DNA of 64,000 nt, taken from contig NC_079136.1 in the NCBI RefSeq assembly GCF_945859705.1, positions 124,276,028 through 124,340,027 of the forward strand, given 5' to 3'. Shown here piece after piece: positions 34,694-45,215 of the stretch. The translations under genes were made by a program, and so were the position numbers. The notes under the pieces were generated by a model. It saw only the letters and a list, made by a program, of their open reading frames with translations. It was not told where the DNA came from and ran no database searches. Each line of letters starts with the position of its first letter. Positions within the stretch are counted from its first letter, which is position 1. This stretch comes from Episyrphus balteatus. Its lineage: Eukaryota; Arthropoda; Insecta; Diptera; Syrphidae.

Positions 34694-34937
34694 CCCTCTG
34701 TCGGCACACGGGTGCGCATTTGGCAGGACAAAAATAAAAGGTGGTCACAAGAAAGTGTCTTTATAAGGGTGTGAAAATACATTTTTTTGGAATTGTGAAA
34801 ACAATATTCGAATTCCTCGGAAAATCTTACATCAATTTCATGTATTATTCTCTATAAAATAGTGAGACCCAAAAAAGTTCTAGCGACATGAAAAAGTATA
34901 AACCAAATTCCCAAAACAGAGGTGTGCCTACAGGGGG
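34694..34937. mobile_element. 244-bp piggyBac-like MITE with TTAA target site
   Basis: TTAA lies at 34690-34693 and 34938-34941. The left end CCCTCTGTCGGCACACGGGT matches the inverted right end CCCCCTGTAGGCACACCTCT. TTAA duplication and CCC-initiated, GGCACAC-containing ends are typical of piggyBac elements. The interior has no coding potential. Its TIR differs from the element at 25096, so the two belong to different families. Confidence 0.87.
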
Positions 34938-34944
34938 TTAAAGT

Positions 34945-35570
34945 ACAATTTTCAATACAACACTTGTTGTATTTTTTTTTTTTTTTTCAAAACATAACAA
35001 AATTTTAATATTTTTTGGTTTATCAGACTTAAAATTTTGTTTAAATAAAAAAAAAAACCAAATTATAATTAATTTTGTCTTTAAAAAAATTTCCAAAAAA
35101 TAAGAAGAAAAAATTAAACAAAACAAAATTTTCATCAATTTTTTTGATTTAAGTAATTTTTCAAAAAAAAAAACAGTGTTTTTTAATTAATATTTTCCTC
35201 TAGGTACATTTAAGCTAACACAAAAACTTGTATTTCACAACATTTTATGAAAATTCAATTATTTTCGTTGGAGATAAAAAAAAATTAATTTTTTAAATTT
35301 TTCTCAATATTTTCGAAGTTATGTAAAAAAAATTTAACAAATACCTACAGTTACCTATATAACTTTTAAACTAAAAATATTTCTTTTTGATAAAAGGGGT
35401 TCGTATTCGTACTTCTGACTAAAATCATTTATTTTCAAACAATATTTACCTTTTGGATGAAAAAAATGTTGCTTTTAAAAATCAGTATTGACGGTTCTTT
35501 CAATGGGATCAATCAATATACAAAATCAAGAATTTTAAAACAATAAAAATAATTTTAAAAAATTATATAA
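34945..35570. other. AT-rich noncoding stretch
   Basis: Mostly A/T runs and unique AT-rich sequence up to the GGGTAATTCCATG end at 35571. No gene or repeat family was recognised. Confidence 0.4.
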
Positions 35571-35909
35571 GGGTAATTCCATGAAAAAGTGGACACGAAT
35601 TTTGAATAAATTATGCAGTCTTTTTTACTTTTTTTATTAGCAAATTACTATTTACAAACGGCAACTCTTTATGCAAGTTGCAAGAAAAGATTCTTTGTTG
35701 TATTACCTTATGGATAGACATAAAATTCAGGGAGTTTAATAATCTTAAAGCATTTTTATAGCATAAGCTTGCCAACAACAGAAGAATTTCACATGAAAAT
35801 GACGGAAAAACAAGCAAACTGAAAATAAGATGAGTCTAATAGTGACGATGACAATATCCCCTCGTGAGTGCTAAAATAAGTTAACATTTAAGCAAGCTTC
35901 GTTACACAC

Positions 35910-36637
35910 TAGAGCTCTTGAAACCCGGGTACCCGAAGAAACGCCCGGGTACCCGGGTACTCGAATATCCGGGTATTACCCGGGTAGCACCCGGGTACCC
36001 GGGTACCCGAAATACCCGAGTACCCGGGTCCTTAAAATACTCGGGTACCCGGGTACCCGAGTACCCGAGTGTTTTCAACAGCTCGTGTAACCAAGTAAAT
36101 TCGCGTAAAACAAAACTTTTTTTTGTGTTTTTTTTTATTTTGCTATAATTTATTTACTTGGTTGACACTTTTTTTGAATTTGTTTGGCATTTAAAGAGTT
36201 TCCTGGTTGAACCAAAGTACAAAGATATGACCAATTTGGTTATGTACCAATTTTACCTATGAAATAAGGTTGCTTTATAAAAGTTCCAATTTTAAAAGTG
36301 GCAGCCCTATATTTTTCATTATAGTTATCACCTAACAATGCCAAACAATCTTCTTAAAAGTGTCAACTAGGTTAATAAATTATAGCAAAATATGAAAAAA
36401 TAAGAAAAAACAAAAAACTAAATTTTTTATTTGCGTATCTACTTGGTTACACGAGCTGTTGAATATACTCGGGTACTCGGGAACCCGGGTACCCGGGTAT
36501 TTTCAGGACCCGGGTACCCGGGTATTTCGAGTACCCGGGTACCCGGGTGCTACCCGGGTAATACCCGGGTATTTTGGTACCCGGGTACCCGGGTAGCATT
36601 GGACCCGGGTATTACCCGGGTAGAATCAAGAGCCATA
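35910..36637. mobile_element. Foldback hAT element with (CCCGGGTA)n arms
   Basis: The left end TAGAGCTCTTGAAACCCGGG and inverted right end TATGGCTCTTGATTCTACCC are flanked by TTACACAC (35902-35909) and TAACACAC (36638-36645), an 8-bp duplication with one mismatch, which marks it as hAT. Both arms begin with about 170 bp of ACCCGGGTA repeats. They continue inverted through CAACAGCTCGTGTAACCAAG, TTTGCTATAATTTATT, a TTGACACTTTT segment and TTTGTTTGGCATT, so about 290 bp of each half pairs with the other. The centre is near 36273. Proline-glycine-tyrosine-rich frames on the plus strand are artefacts of the octamer repeat. Strongly GC-rich against its surroundings. Confidence 0.9.
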
Positions 36638-36719
36638 TAACACACTATTCGATTAAAAAAAAACTTGAGTGAAAATGCATCTTTTCTTTACTTTTGGAAC
36701 CACAAATCGCAGGTAACAA

Positions 36720-37112
36720 AATAATGTAACGTGAGTTACCTAAATATTTTAAAATTTTTCCTCGAAATATTGAAAAAATGTTTGGTTTTGTCACTCATAT
36801 TAAAAGCTTGTAATTTTGTGTGTATGGAATCTTCATTGAAAACAAATTAAGATTCTTAATTTCACATAAAAACTTCATACTATTCATACTCTTAAAATTC
36901 GTGTCCGATTTTTGTAACGTGAGTTACCATCAAACTTTTATTTTTCCCAAGCAAATGTTAAAAATAAAGACAATTTTTTTAGTTAATTATGAAAGTAATA
37001 GTTATGCTCCATTCATGGATAGTAATTTCGTATCAATTTACATTAAAATTGAAAAAAAAAGAAATTATTTATGTGTTGGAAATTTTTGTGAATGTAACGT
37101 GAGTTACCATGG
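36720..37112 (+). repeat. ~183-bp repeat with palindromic GTAACGTGAGTTAC core, three copies
   Basis: TGTAACGTGAGTTACC occurs near 36725, 36912 and 37092, about 180-187 bp apart. The core is an inverted repeat, GTAAC-GTGA-GTTAC. Between cores the units are hardly alignable. The last core abuts the right end of the 35571-37120 element. Confidence 0.8.
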
Positions 37113-37124
37113 AATTGCCCATAA

Positions 37125-37936
37125 ATAATTTTGAAATTTTAGATTTTGTTTAAATTTTTTGTTTGAAAAATTTGCTTTAAGATCAAAGTTTTATTTTTTG
37201 CTAATTTATTTATAAACATGTTTCAGCAACATAATACTATAACAAATGTTTTTAAATAGAATTTTAATACTGAATCTAATGAAATCAAATCAAGAGTATA
37301 TGGAGTATTATATGATATGGAATAATTTCATAGATAGGGGACGAAAGACGAACATAATCAGTGAAAACAAAGATCTCAAAATCACTGACTTTGTCTGTTA
37401 AACGTCTTTAATGTATGATCTGTAAAATAGGCCCATACAAATCCCATTCGGGCCTTAAAAATTGCCTTTCTCAGAAACTTAGCTTTGTGGTGGTTTCTTA
37501 GATTTCCATCTTGAGTTTGAAATCCACATTTTAAAAACTATGTGTTCTTGGACTAAAAATAAAACCATAAACAGTCTTATCATTTAATCTCTTTTCAAAT
37601 TGTTTATCTTTTCAAAAAACCATTTTATATTATTTTTATTTTTCCTCTCTCAAGCTTTTTAAACTTCGCCATTTAAACTTTTCTGTTTTTTTTTTTTTTT
37701 GTTGACATTGAATATCAACTGCTGGTTTATGTTTCTCTAAAAATCTTAAAAAAGTAGGTAGATAGGTATAATCTATCAAAAAAACTTTATACAAAGTAAA
37801 CAAAATCAAAATTTTTTGTCGAAAGTTATAGAATCCTTTTTGTATGACCTTTCGTTCATCGTCCATCTATATCTTTTGATTTACAAATCGAATAAAAGCT
37901 TATATCATCAAATTTCCTTATACACATCTTTTAGCG
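37125..37936. other. Noncoding stretch
   Basis: Unique AT-rich sequence between two elements. No gene or repeat family was recognised. Confidence 0.4.
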
Positions 37937-37944
37937 TTTACTAC

Positions 37945-39205
37945 CAGTGGCGTATCCAGAAAAAATTTTGGAGGGGGCTGGAAAATTTTTCAAAAATTTT
38001 TTAAAGGGTAAATGTGCGAAAAAATTTTCATTTTTTTGTATTAATCTTTGATCGAGAGTTAAACGCTGTGCTGCGGTACTGAAAGTGGTATACCTAGTTG
38101 CATTATAGTGCTCTCGACAGATTAGTGCAACTGTCTCCTCCTTTCACATTCAGAGTACCTAGTGTTTTTTCAAAGTTCTTGTGTCCCAAACATTTTACAC
38201 AAACAGCAAGGAGTTGAGTCATCCTTAAAAAAAAACTCTTTATTTCGTTCGAGCTTTGTCATGTGCTGAATCCAAAACTGTTTACAGATTAATTTATATC
38301 ACGTCAAGAGTTTTTGGGCAATGCTTATCAATATTTTCGTTATATACGACCATGTTCCGCAATTCGAACGAAAGTGAATTCAAATCACTTTTCAATTTCA
38401 CGTGAAATGAAATATCAATATTCTTCATTTCGATCGGTTTCGAAAACTTCGAAATTGCTTCTAACTGTCAAAGTGAAATTACTGCAATTCATTGGAAAAG
38501 GCCCCCAAATTCACGAACAGAAACATAGTGAATTGAATTCTAAATTGAATTGAAAATCTAAATGAGTGAAAAAATGCGGAACACTTATTTCCCTTTCGGC
38601 AAGTGAATACGCAAAAAGTGAAATGCAGAACGTGAAAGTCACAAAAACTAATTTTAAATGAAATTCTTTTTGATGTTTAATCCGAAATATATATGCTTTT
38701 TCGTAATATGTTGCTCTTTAATCCAAATCGGAAGCGCAATACTGCAATTTTCTTAAAGAAACCTGTTGACCACTTAGATTTTGAGATATTAAAAATTTCT
38801 ATTTCCAATATCTTTGAGAAAAATATTATTAAAAAAAAAAGTAAATATTTGATCAAATACTGCGTTTTGAGATTGCATAAGAAGTTTTGCAAAAATTGTG
38901 ATGTAATTGGAAGTCAAAATACTAAAAAAATTATCTATAAAGAATTCGGAATTGGACTGAAATCCGAAAAAAAAAATTATCACAATCCTCATCGTCAGCT
39001 AAGGCTCTTACTCAAACAAACCCAAACAGCCATTTCAGAATTTGGAGGGGGCTCGAGCATCTGTGCTGCCTCTAAGTCTCTAAGATTTACGAACAAGTTT
39101 CTGTTAATCATGTACATTATGATGAAATCAGCTAAATAAAAACATGATCTTGAAGGCTTGGGGGGGGCTTGAGCCCCCTGAGCCCCCCCCCTCAATACGC
39201 CACTG
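37945..39205. mobile_element. Non-autonomous hAT element, perfect 8-bp target duplication
   Basis: TTTACTAC flanks both sides exactly (37937-37944 and 39206-39213). The left end is CAGTGGCGTATCCAGAAAAA; the inverted right end is CAGTGGCGTATTGAGGGGGG followed by GGGCTCAGGGGGCTC. CAGTGGCGTA ends with 8-bp duplications are typical of hAT elements. A second GGAGGGGGCTCGAGC block lies inside at about 39044. A plus-strand frame of 148 codons (38693-39139) shows no hAT dimerisation domain or zinc finger, and its C-terminal part overlaps the GGGGGCT block, so it is probably chance. A patch at 38350-38600 rich in GTGAAATT/AATTCAC words with GTTCCGCA at one end and TGCGGAAC at the other may be an older nested element. 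Confidence 0.92.
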
Positions 39206-39429
39206 TTTACTACACACATAAACAAAAAAAAAAAACAACAAATAACATTTTTTGTTATCACAACAAAATCAAATAAAAGTTTCAATTTCATAAGAATAAC
39301 CTCGCAAAGTCGTTGTAGATTTTTTGTATACAAAAAACCAAAAAAACAAAAAAAAAAAAAATAGAAAAAAAAAAAACATTTTTTTGAAATATTCGCAAAA
39401 ATCCAATGTAATTTACTATGAACCATCTC

Positions 39430-40110
39430 CCAAATAAGCGCTACTGTGCGACATTACTATGTCAATATGACAGGATCCTGGCCAAGACCTCGAACAACAA
39501 CAATGAACTGGAGTGCGATAGGAGACATCCCAGCAGGAGCATTTAGCAATATAGTGGTAGCGAAGAAGCAGCAAAACTCCTCAAGAGTGTGTACATTCCG
39601 TTCCAAGGCTAGAAGCCACCAACATCGACCACCACTGACATATCTACACACAAAATATCCTTCCCAAGGTATCCCTACAGGAGTTTGAGAGAGAATGAGT
39701 ATGGAATGGAGTACAAAACCAAAATATACACCGAACGAGTCTCTCAATCTCAATTCTCCAACCATGGCAAAAGTTTCCGGTCATGTTTACACTCTAAGAA
39801 GATAAACTTTGCCATCTACATATTACAACTACAATGTTTTAAGCCGAACCGAAGCTCAGGCAAAGGCAAGGCAAGGCAAGGAAACGGAACGAACAAGAGA
39901 AAAGATATATTGGAAGAACACCAGAATAAACGGCGAATGGTGACGAACGACGACGAGGACGTCGAGAACGACCAAACGAACTATATCTACCTTGTGTGTG
40001 TGTGGTTTTTTGTGGACCGCACATTGCAAGCCTTTACCGTTGGGTTTGAAAATCGTATCCATTTCCGGGTATAATGCCATTAGAGTGAGATTCATAGATT
40101 TAAAGATCAG
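39430..40110. other. Unique, more GC-balanced block
   Basis: Frames are open on both strands (129 codons plus from 39685; 121 and 102 codons minus), which is not what a single coding exon would give. The plus strand is purine- and CA-rich, with GACGACGAGGACGTCGAGAA near 39949. This resembles leader or conserved noncoding sequence. No domain was recognised. Confidence 0.2.
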
Positions 40111-40292
40111 TTTTCCAGTTGCAGAATATAAAACATTTTTATTGTTTACATACTTAGAAAAAGGATAAAAAGGATATATTTTTGTTGGACGGACTTGCTC
40201 CTGCATCATCGTCATCGACATCGTCCTTGTTTTTGTTAGTTTGTTGGTTTGGTTAGTTTGGTTAAGTTGTCATCGATCTCTCTTCCCCACAG

Positions 40293-40457
40293 TATGTCCT
40301 GGATGAAGTCCTTCTTCTCTATAATAGTCAGGATATAGACGAAAGGTTAGTGGACGCAAACCTAACAACTTTTAATTTGTTTTCAAAATATATAAATTCA
40401 ACCCCCCAGAACAACAAAACTGAAGACGAACTTTTAACTTTGGAACTACCCGAATAA
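40293..40457 (+). other. Open segment after a strong 3' splice-site-like sequence
   Basis: CTCTCTTCCCCACAG (ending 40292) is a good acceptor. The frame that starts right after it stays open for 54 codons, beginning Tyr-Val-Leu-Asp-Glu-Val, before TAA at 40455-40457. A weak donor (AAAGGTTAGT) lies at about 40343-40352. The frame is in phase with the Met-Lys start at 22438, but that has a one-in-three chance. No domain is recognisable, and a minus-strand frame overlaps it. Confidence 0.12.
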
Positions 40458-41862
40458 AGTTTTTCAATTAAATTTGTGTACAAATTCAATTTTCGTATAT
40501 ATACCCGAGGTACACACAAACCCCGCCCTCCCCTATTTTCAAAGCTTCAAATGCACTCTCTCTTTGTTAATCTTGTAGATTAATTTTCTACTTATCTGCT
40601 GTGGGGATAAATTTAGGTTTCGCATAAAAGTGGATGTGATTAATTAGCATGTGGGGAGTGATTGTGGGCAACAAATCGGGTACTGGGGTACCCCCTATAG
40701 ACATCGCTCATACATCTCAATCAATCTTAAAGTGTGTACGGTGCTGCCAAATAGGTAGGAAAAATACAAAAAATCAATTGATGATATAACGTGTGCTGGA
40801 TTTTTTCTACATGGAAAATGGTATCGGTTGATGTTCCTGCTCCTGTTATTTTCTGAGAAAATAAAAGAAAAACTTTTCCCATTTTATACCTACCTTTATA
40901 AATAACTATTTTTGTATATGAAAAAAAAAAAAACATTTTCTCAATTTTGTTGGTCTTGTTTTATTTCCATTTAATAATTTGTTTTGCAGAAAGGAATGTT
41001 ATTCAGATGTGTGATGTCCTTCATACTCAAAAAAAAAATAAAAAATAGTTTTGTTTATCCTCATTTTCAGTTATTTTTTTTTTTTTTTTTTTTTTTGTTA
41101 TTCCTTCTTCATACATATTCATAAAATAATTTCTTCTTCTTCTTCATTTTGCTGTAAAAACAAAATTTGCTTTTGATTAGATTGCTTTTTTTTTGTTTTA
41201 TTTATTATTTTGAAGAAATGTTAGTCCTTATGACAATAGTCATTTCAGAAGTTTTAAAATCATTTTTAAAAATGATAAAAAGTCTATAAAAGACAAAAAA
41301 AAATAAATAAAAGGCAGTTGTATTAATTTTCTATGTTAATAAATTCTTTGGAATTATTTTTTTCTGAAAGCACATAAAAGACATAGAAATATTTGTATTG
41401 TAGGAGTATAAGGAGTATATGTATATCCTGGGAAATTTGTAAATATTCTGTCCAGCAAAAAACAAATAATATTCAGTTTAGGAGGAAAACTTTTTGTAAG
41501 TTGTTGGAAATTTTGAGAAAAAAAAAAAAAAGATATGATGTTGTATGAAACCAGCTTTAATTTTACATAGTTTCATTGGAAAGTCCTTTATTTTGGTATA
41601 GTTTATTGGATAAAATTTATTATCTTTACTGAATTCCTGAGTATATCCGTGGAAAGTTCAAAATTCAATTTAATTGACTTTTGTCTAAAGTCTGAATCTT
41701 AATGGTTTTAAAATTAATTTCTATAAGGGTTTGAAGTTCGAAATACTACATCTAATCAAGAATTAAAAAATAAGCTATGGATTTTATCAATTTATTTTAT
41801 TCAATCATGTTTGATATTTTTATTTCATTTAGTTAGGTACTGATCTAAAATTTTAAAATGCT
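40458..41862. other. AT-rich noncoding stretch with 23-nt T run
   Basis: The T run is at 41074-41096. Remaining sequence is unique and AT-rich, with no supportable gene or repeat. Confidence 0.4.
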
Positions 41863-41866
41863 TTTA

Positions 41867-43338
41867 GTGGAGTAACTAAAGTTTAAAAATTGGCAATATT
41901 AGGGAACCCGGCCGAACAGCTTAGAATTTGATGATCATTTTTTTCTAACGTCGGGAATTAAAAATACTTTAAAGTCTATAGATTAAAAATTGCCGGTGTT
42001 GCCGTTTTGATTTTTTAAATTTAATTGGAGATTTTTAGGATAAAAAAAAAAAATTTACTTAAATTTCATAAATTAATTTATGCCAAAAGATTGTCTAGGA
42101 AATTCAAGGAAAAAAAATATTTTGGAGTGAGGGACAATCTTCCATCCCTCAAGCGATAGATGCAATTTTCTTATTAATTGACTTCAAACACAAAAAAAAA
42201 AAATATTTGAACACAACGGCAACACCTACAATATTTAAATATACATTTTTAAAAAGCTAGAAGCTTAGTCATATTTGTTAAATTAAAATTAAGTTAATTG
42301 AATAAAGGACTTTTAAAAGAATGGTAACTGAACTCAAATTTTTGAAAAAAAAAAAATATTGAAAAAATTTTAACATGTTGTTTTTAAAGCTTTTTCGTAA
42401 TATAAAATGCATTTATCTTCAAATTACATTTATTATGATTTGAAATTATAAATGGAAATGTCAATATGTATTACGGTTTATGAAAAAAATTTTAAAGTAT
42501 TTCATTTTCGAAGAGCTTTTTTATATAGAAGTTTTTTTTTTTAAGTTCAACATCTAAATATAAAATTATTTTTTATTCATTTAATAACCCTTACTGTTGA
42601 AAGTTAAATAGCAAAAATTTAAAGTTCTTATTTACCAAAGTCTTTGAGAAAATGAATTATTTCAATGCAAAAATTCAGTTTTTATCAAAAAAACAAATTG
42701 AAATTGAAGCAATTTTTAATTTTGTTTTCAAAAGTGTAATATATATTACCTTTTCTGCTTCAGAATTCAACTGATAATATTTATGGCAAAAAATTTTTTT
42801 TAAAACAAATTAATATTTTATTAGAAAAAGTTTGGAAAAAAGTCATTTTAAATTTTTGTAATAACATTTTTTTTTTTTTAATTCTGAGTTCGAGGACCAT
42901 TTTTTCAAAAACTCTTAATTAAATTTAGTGGATTTAAATTTAAGAGATAAGAATGAGCTTCTGGTTTTTAAAAATGTATTTTAAAATGTTGTAGGTGTTG
43001 CCGTTGTTTTCAAAATATTTTTTTTTTTGTTTGAAGTCTGATTTTGAGAAAATTGCATTCATCGCTTAAACGATGGAAGATTGTCCCTTACTACATTATA
43101 TTTTGTTTCCTTAAATAACCTAGAGAATCTTTTGCTATCATTTGTTTTATGAAATTTAAGCAAAAAAAAATTGTTTAAATAAAAAAAAATTAATTCTAAT
43201 TAAAAAAAAACAATACGGCAACATCGGCAATTTTTAATCTATAGACTTTAAAGTATTTTTAATTACCTACGTTTGAAAAAAAAACATTTTCAAAATCAGA
43301 GCAGAGGGTTCCCTAATAATTTGCTTTAGTTACTCTAC
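41867..43338. mobile_element. TA-flanked element with ~380-bp inverted arms
   Basis: TA lies outside both ends (41865-41866 and 43339-43340). The left end GTGGAGTAACTAAAG matches the inverted right end GTAGAGTAACTAAAG. The arms then pair through TTAGGGAACCC, TACTTTAAAGTCTATAGATT AAAAATTGCCG, an AAATTTCATAAA segment, GGGACAATCTTCCATC, TGCAATTTTC and GGCAACACCTACAA, reaching about 42247 and 42970. A TA duplication suggests the Tc1/mariner group, but arms of 380 bp are unusual for it, so that is inference. The 720-bp centre has no transposase. A rearranged relative lies at 24119-24836. Confidence 0.85.
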
Positions 43339-43616
43339 TATTTATAACGATAGTAAACCACAACAAAATATTCAAAGAAAGGGCACTTAAATTCAACGAT
43401 TTTTTAGAATGATTTATCTTGGAAAGTGACAAAACTTTTGTTTCTCTTCAAAAAATGCTAAGAGAAAATTTTTGTTTACAGAAAGTCTGAAAATGAAAAA
43501 TTGTCTAAGACGTATTCAACTATTTGCAATCGTTTGTCTTCCTCAATTTCCTTACATATAACAAAAATCATCCTTTGTCCACCCTTCGCTTAGGAGAAAT
43601 TACAAAAATTATTACT

Positions 43617-44092
43617 TGACCCTCCAAAAAAAATTTCGCATTTATCACAAACCACTTTGCAATTTGCATTTTGCAGCTTAACAAAATAATACTTTCCTGC
43701 AAGCAAAATTGCAAAGTGTCTCACCAAAGATGAAAAGTCCCCGACTTTGCACTTTGCAATTTTTGATGTTTTTTTTTGCAAAGTAAAAAATGTGAATATA
43801 ACCTTACTTTATTTTTATGTTTGTTTTATTGTGCAATAAAAAATGGATGAAGTTGAAAAAATTGAGGAAAAAATAACTTTTTCAAGATGTATGGGATAAA
43901 AACCTACACTTAATTTGTTTAAACAATTAACTTATATACATCATTCAAAAGGTCTGGAAATCTTCTTTCCAAAAACATATAACATATTGAGAGTTGTAAG
44001 AAAAATGACTGAGATATTGATAGATTACATACATCGTAAAGTCTGTAAAAATGGTTTTTTGTAAATAAAAAAAAAATGGAGGGTCACAAAAA
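43617..44092. mobile_element. Possible MITE with TGACCCTCCA ends
   Basis: TTGACCCTCCAAAAAAAA at about 43616 matches, inverted, TTTTTTATGGAGGGTCACA around 44075-44092. Inside the left part a hairpin is formed by CACTTTGCAATTTGCATTTT (from about 43653) and the inverted CAAAATTGCAAAGTG ending about 43718. Further CTTTGCA words follow to 43785. No target duplication could be fixed. Confidence 0.5.
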
Positions 44093-44094
44093 CA

Positions 44095-44985
44095 TAGCAA
44101 AAATATTTTTATGCATTATTCCAGCCTACACTATGTAATTCGGTGGGTGTATTTTCAGTGTCGCATCGTGTAATTGATGCACCGAGAAACCATCACTCAA
44201 ACTCTTTTTGACTAACAAAACAATCAAACATTTAGATTTCTTGTATTTTTTTTTTTTTGATTTCTAAAGAAAAAAAAAACCTCAGTCGTTGATTTTCCTA
44301 TTCAAGCGCATAATTACTCAAACAAAATTTACATAAACTTTCCAAAGAAAAATAAAAAAAAAAAAAAACAGAAAATTATTATCAGTCACCTGAGACCTTA
44401 CATCCATAGTCCATCTCCATACCCATAATGGAAGAGCAGTTTGAGGTGCTAATTGAGAGCTCTCAAAAGATCTACACCTAATGTTACCACCTTTTTAAAG
44501 AGAGTGGCAAGACAAGAAAAAATAAAAAAAAAAGGAAAAGAATATCAAGTTACCATTAAGCGGATTTTCTTAAAAGTCCCTCTTTGGTTGGGATGTCCTT
44601 TTTTTTTTGTTCGTGTTTCCTTTTCTTTTTGCTGTTTTAATATCCTCATTGCCATACTAATTGCATTCCCTTCTTTTTTTCTTTCTTCATTTTTTTGATA
44701 TAAATTATTATTTGCATTGATAACAAACGAGTGTAATCAAATTACACACCACTCAAACACATAAACGTAGACGACTTTAGCTTGCTACTAAACGATGCTA
44801 TTATGATGGGTTCAGCCAGGTATCTTAAAAGGGAAGGGAAATTTATAATTTTTGTTTTCTTTGGTGATTTTTTTTTCTTCCGTCTTCCGGGAATGGAAAA
44901 ATAATTTAAAGAGCAGTGTTTGCACAATGTAAACGATGATGACGATGAAGTTGGGAAGTTAGCCGTCCTTGTTTAGAGACTGGAT
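44095..44985. other. Noncoding stretch
   Basis: Frames of 61-81 codons are open but include long Lys or Phe/Ile runs from homopolymers. No domain or repeat was recognised. Confidence 0.4.
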
Positions 44986-44989
44986 AGAC

Positions 44990-45215
44990 CTGTGAGTTAA
45001 GTCGAATGAGTCAGGGGGATTTAAACGCCTCTCAGGTAAAGTCTTTTGCCCCGGAATTATGCAAGGACCACACAATAGCATTTAACTACAAGGTGCTCAT
45101 TGTCCATTCACGGGTATTTGATCAAGATACAGCCGAGATGAAGAAGGTAGACCTAATACCGAACTCACTCACCACCACCATATCCACTGAAACACCCCCC
45201 CTAAGGACCTGATGA
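44990..45215 (+). other. Unique GC-balanced block, open for 68 codons
   Basis: The plus-strand frame 45006-45212 has balanced composition and a less skewed amino-acid make-up than other frames in the window. It contains a donor-like CTCAGGTAAAG at about 45034 that would interrupt it. No family is recognised. It may be conserved noncoding, an exon or chance. Confidence 0.15.

Larger units (their letters stand above)
35571..37120. mobile_element. Element with GGGYAATTCCATG ends, interrupted by a hAT insertion
   Basis: The left end GGGTAATTCCATGAAAAAGT and inverted right end GGGCAATTCCATGGTAACTC share 13 positions with one difference. ATAA lies directly outside both ends (35567-35570 and 37121-37124), a possible 4-bp duplication in AT-rich context, so weak support. 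Without the nested 728-bp hAT and its duplication the element would be about 815 bp. The right half contains three units with a TAACGTGAGTTACC core. No transposase was recognised. Confidence 0.6.

Noticed and set aside
35918..36640. Plus-strand frames of 76 and 69 codons rich in Pro-Gly-Tyr and Thr-Arg-Val.
   Set aside because: They are produced by the CCCGGGTA octamer arms of the foldback hAT element and mirror each other in the two arms.
38693..39139. A 148-codon frame inside the hAT element as a possible transposase remnant.
   Set aside because: No hAT catalytic or dimerisation motif is visible, the composition is Lys/Ile/Asn-rich, and its end reads through the G-rich subterminal block.
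39446..40221. Frames of 80-129 codons in the GC-balanced block as coding exons.
   Set aside because: Both strands are open over the same bases and no domain or consistent codon bias is visible.
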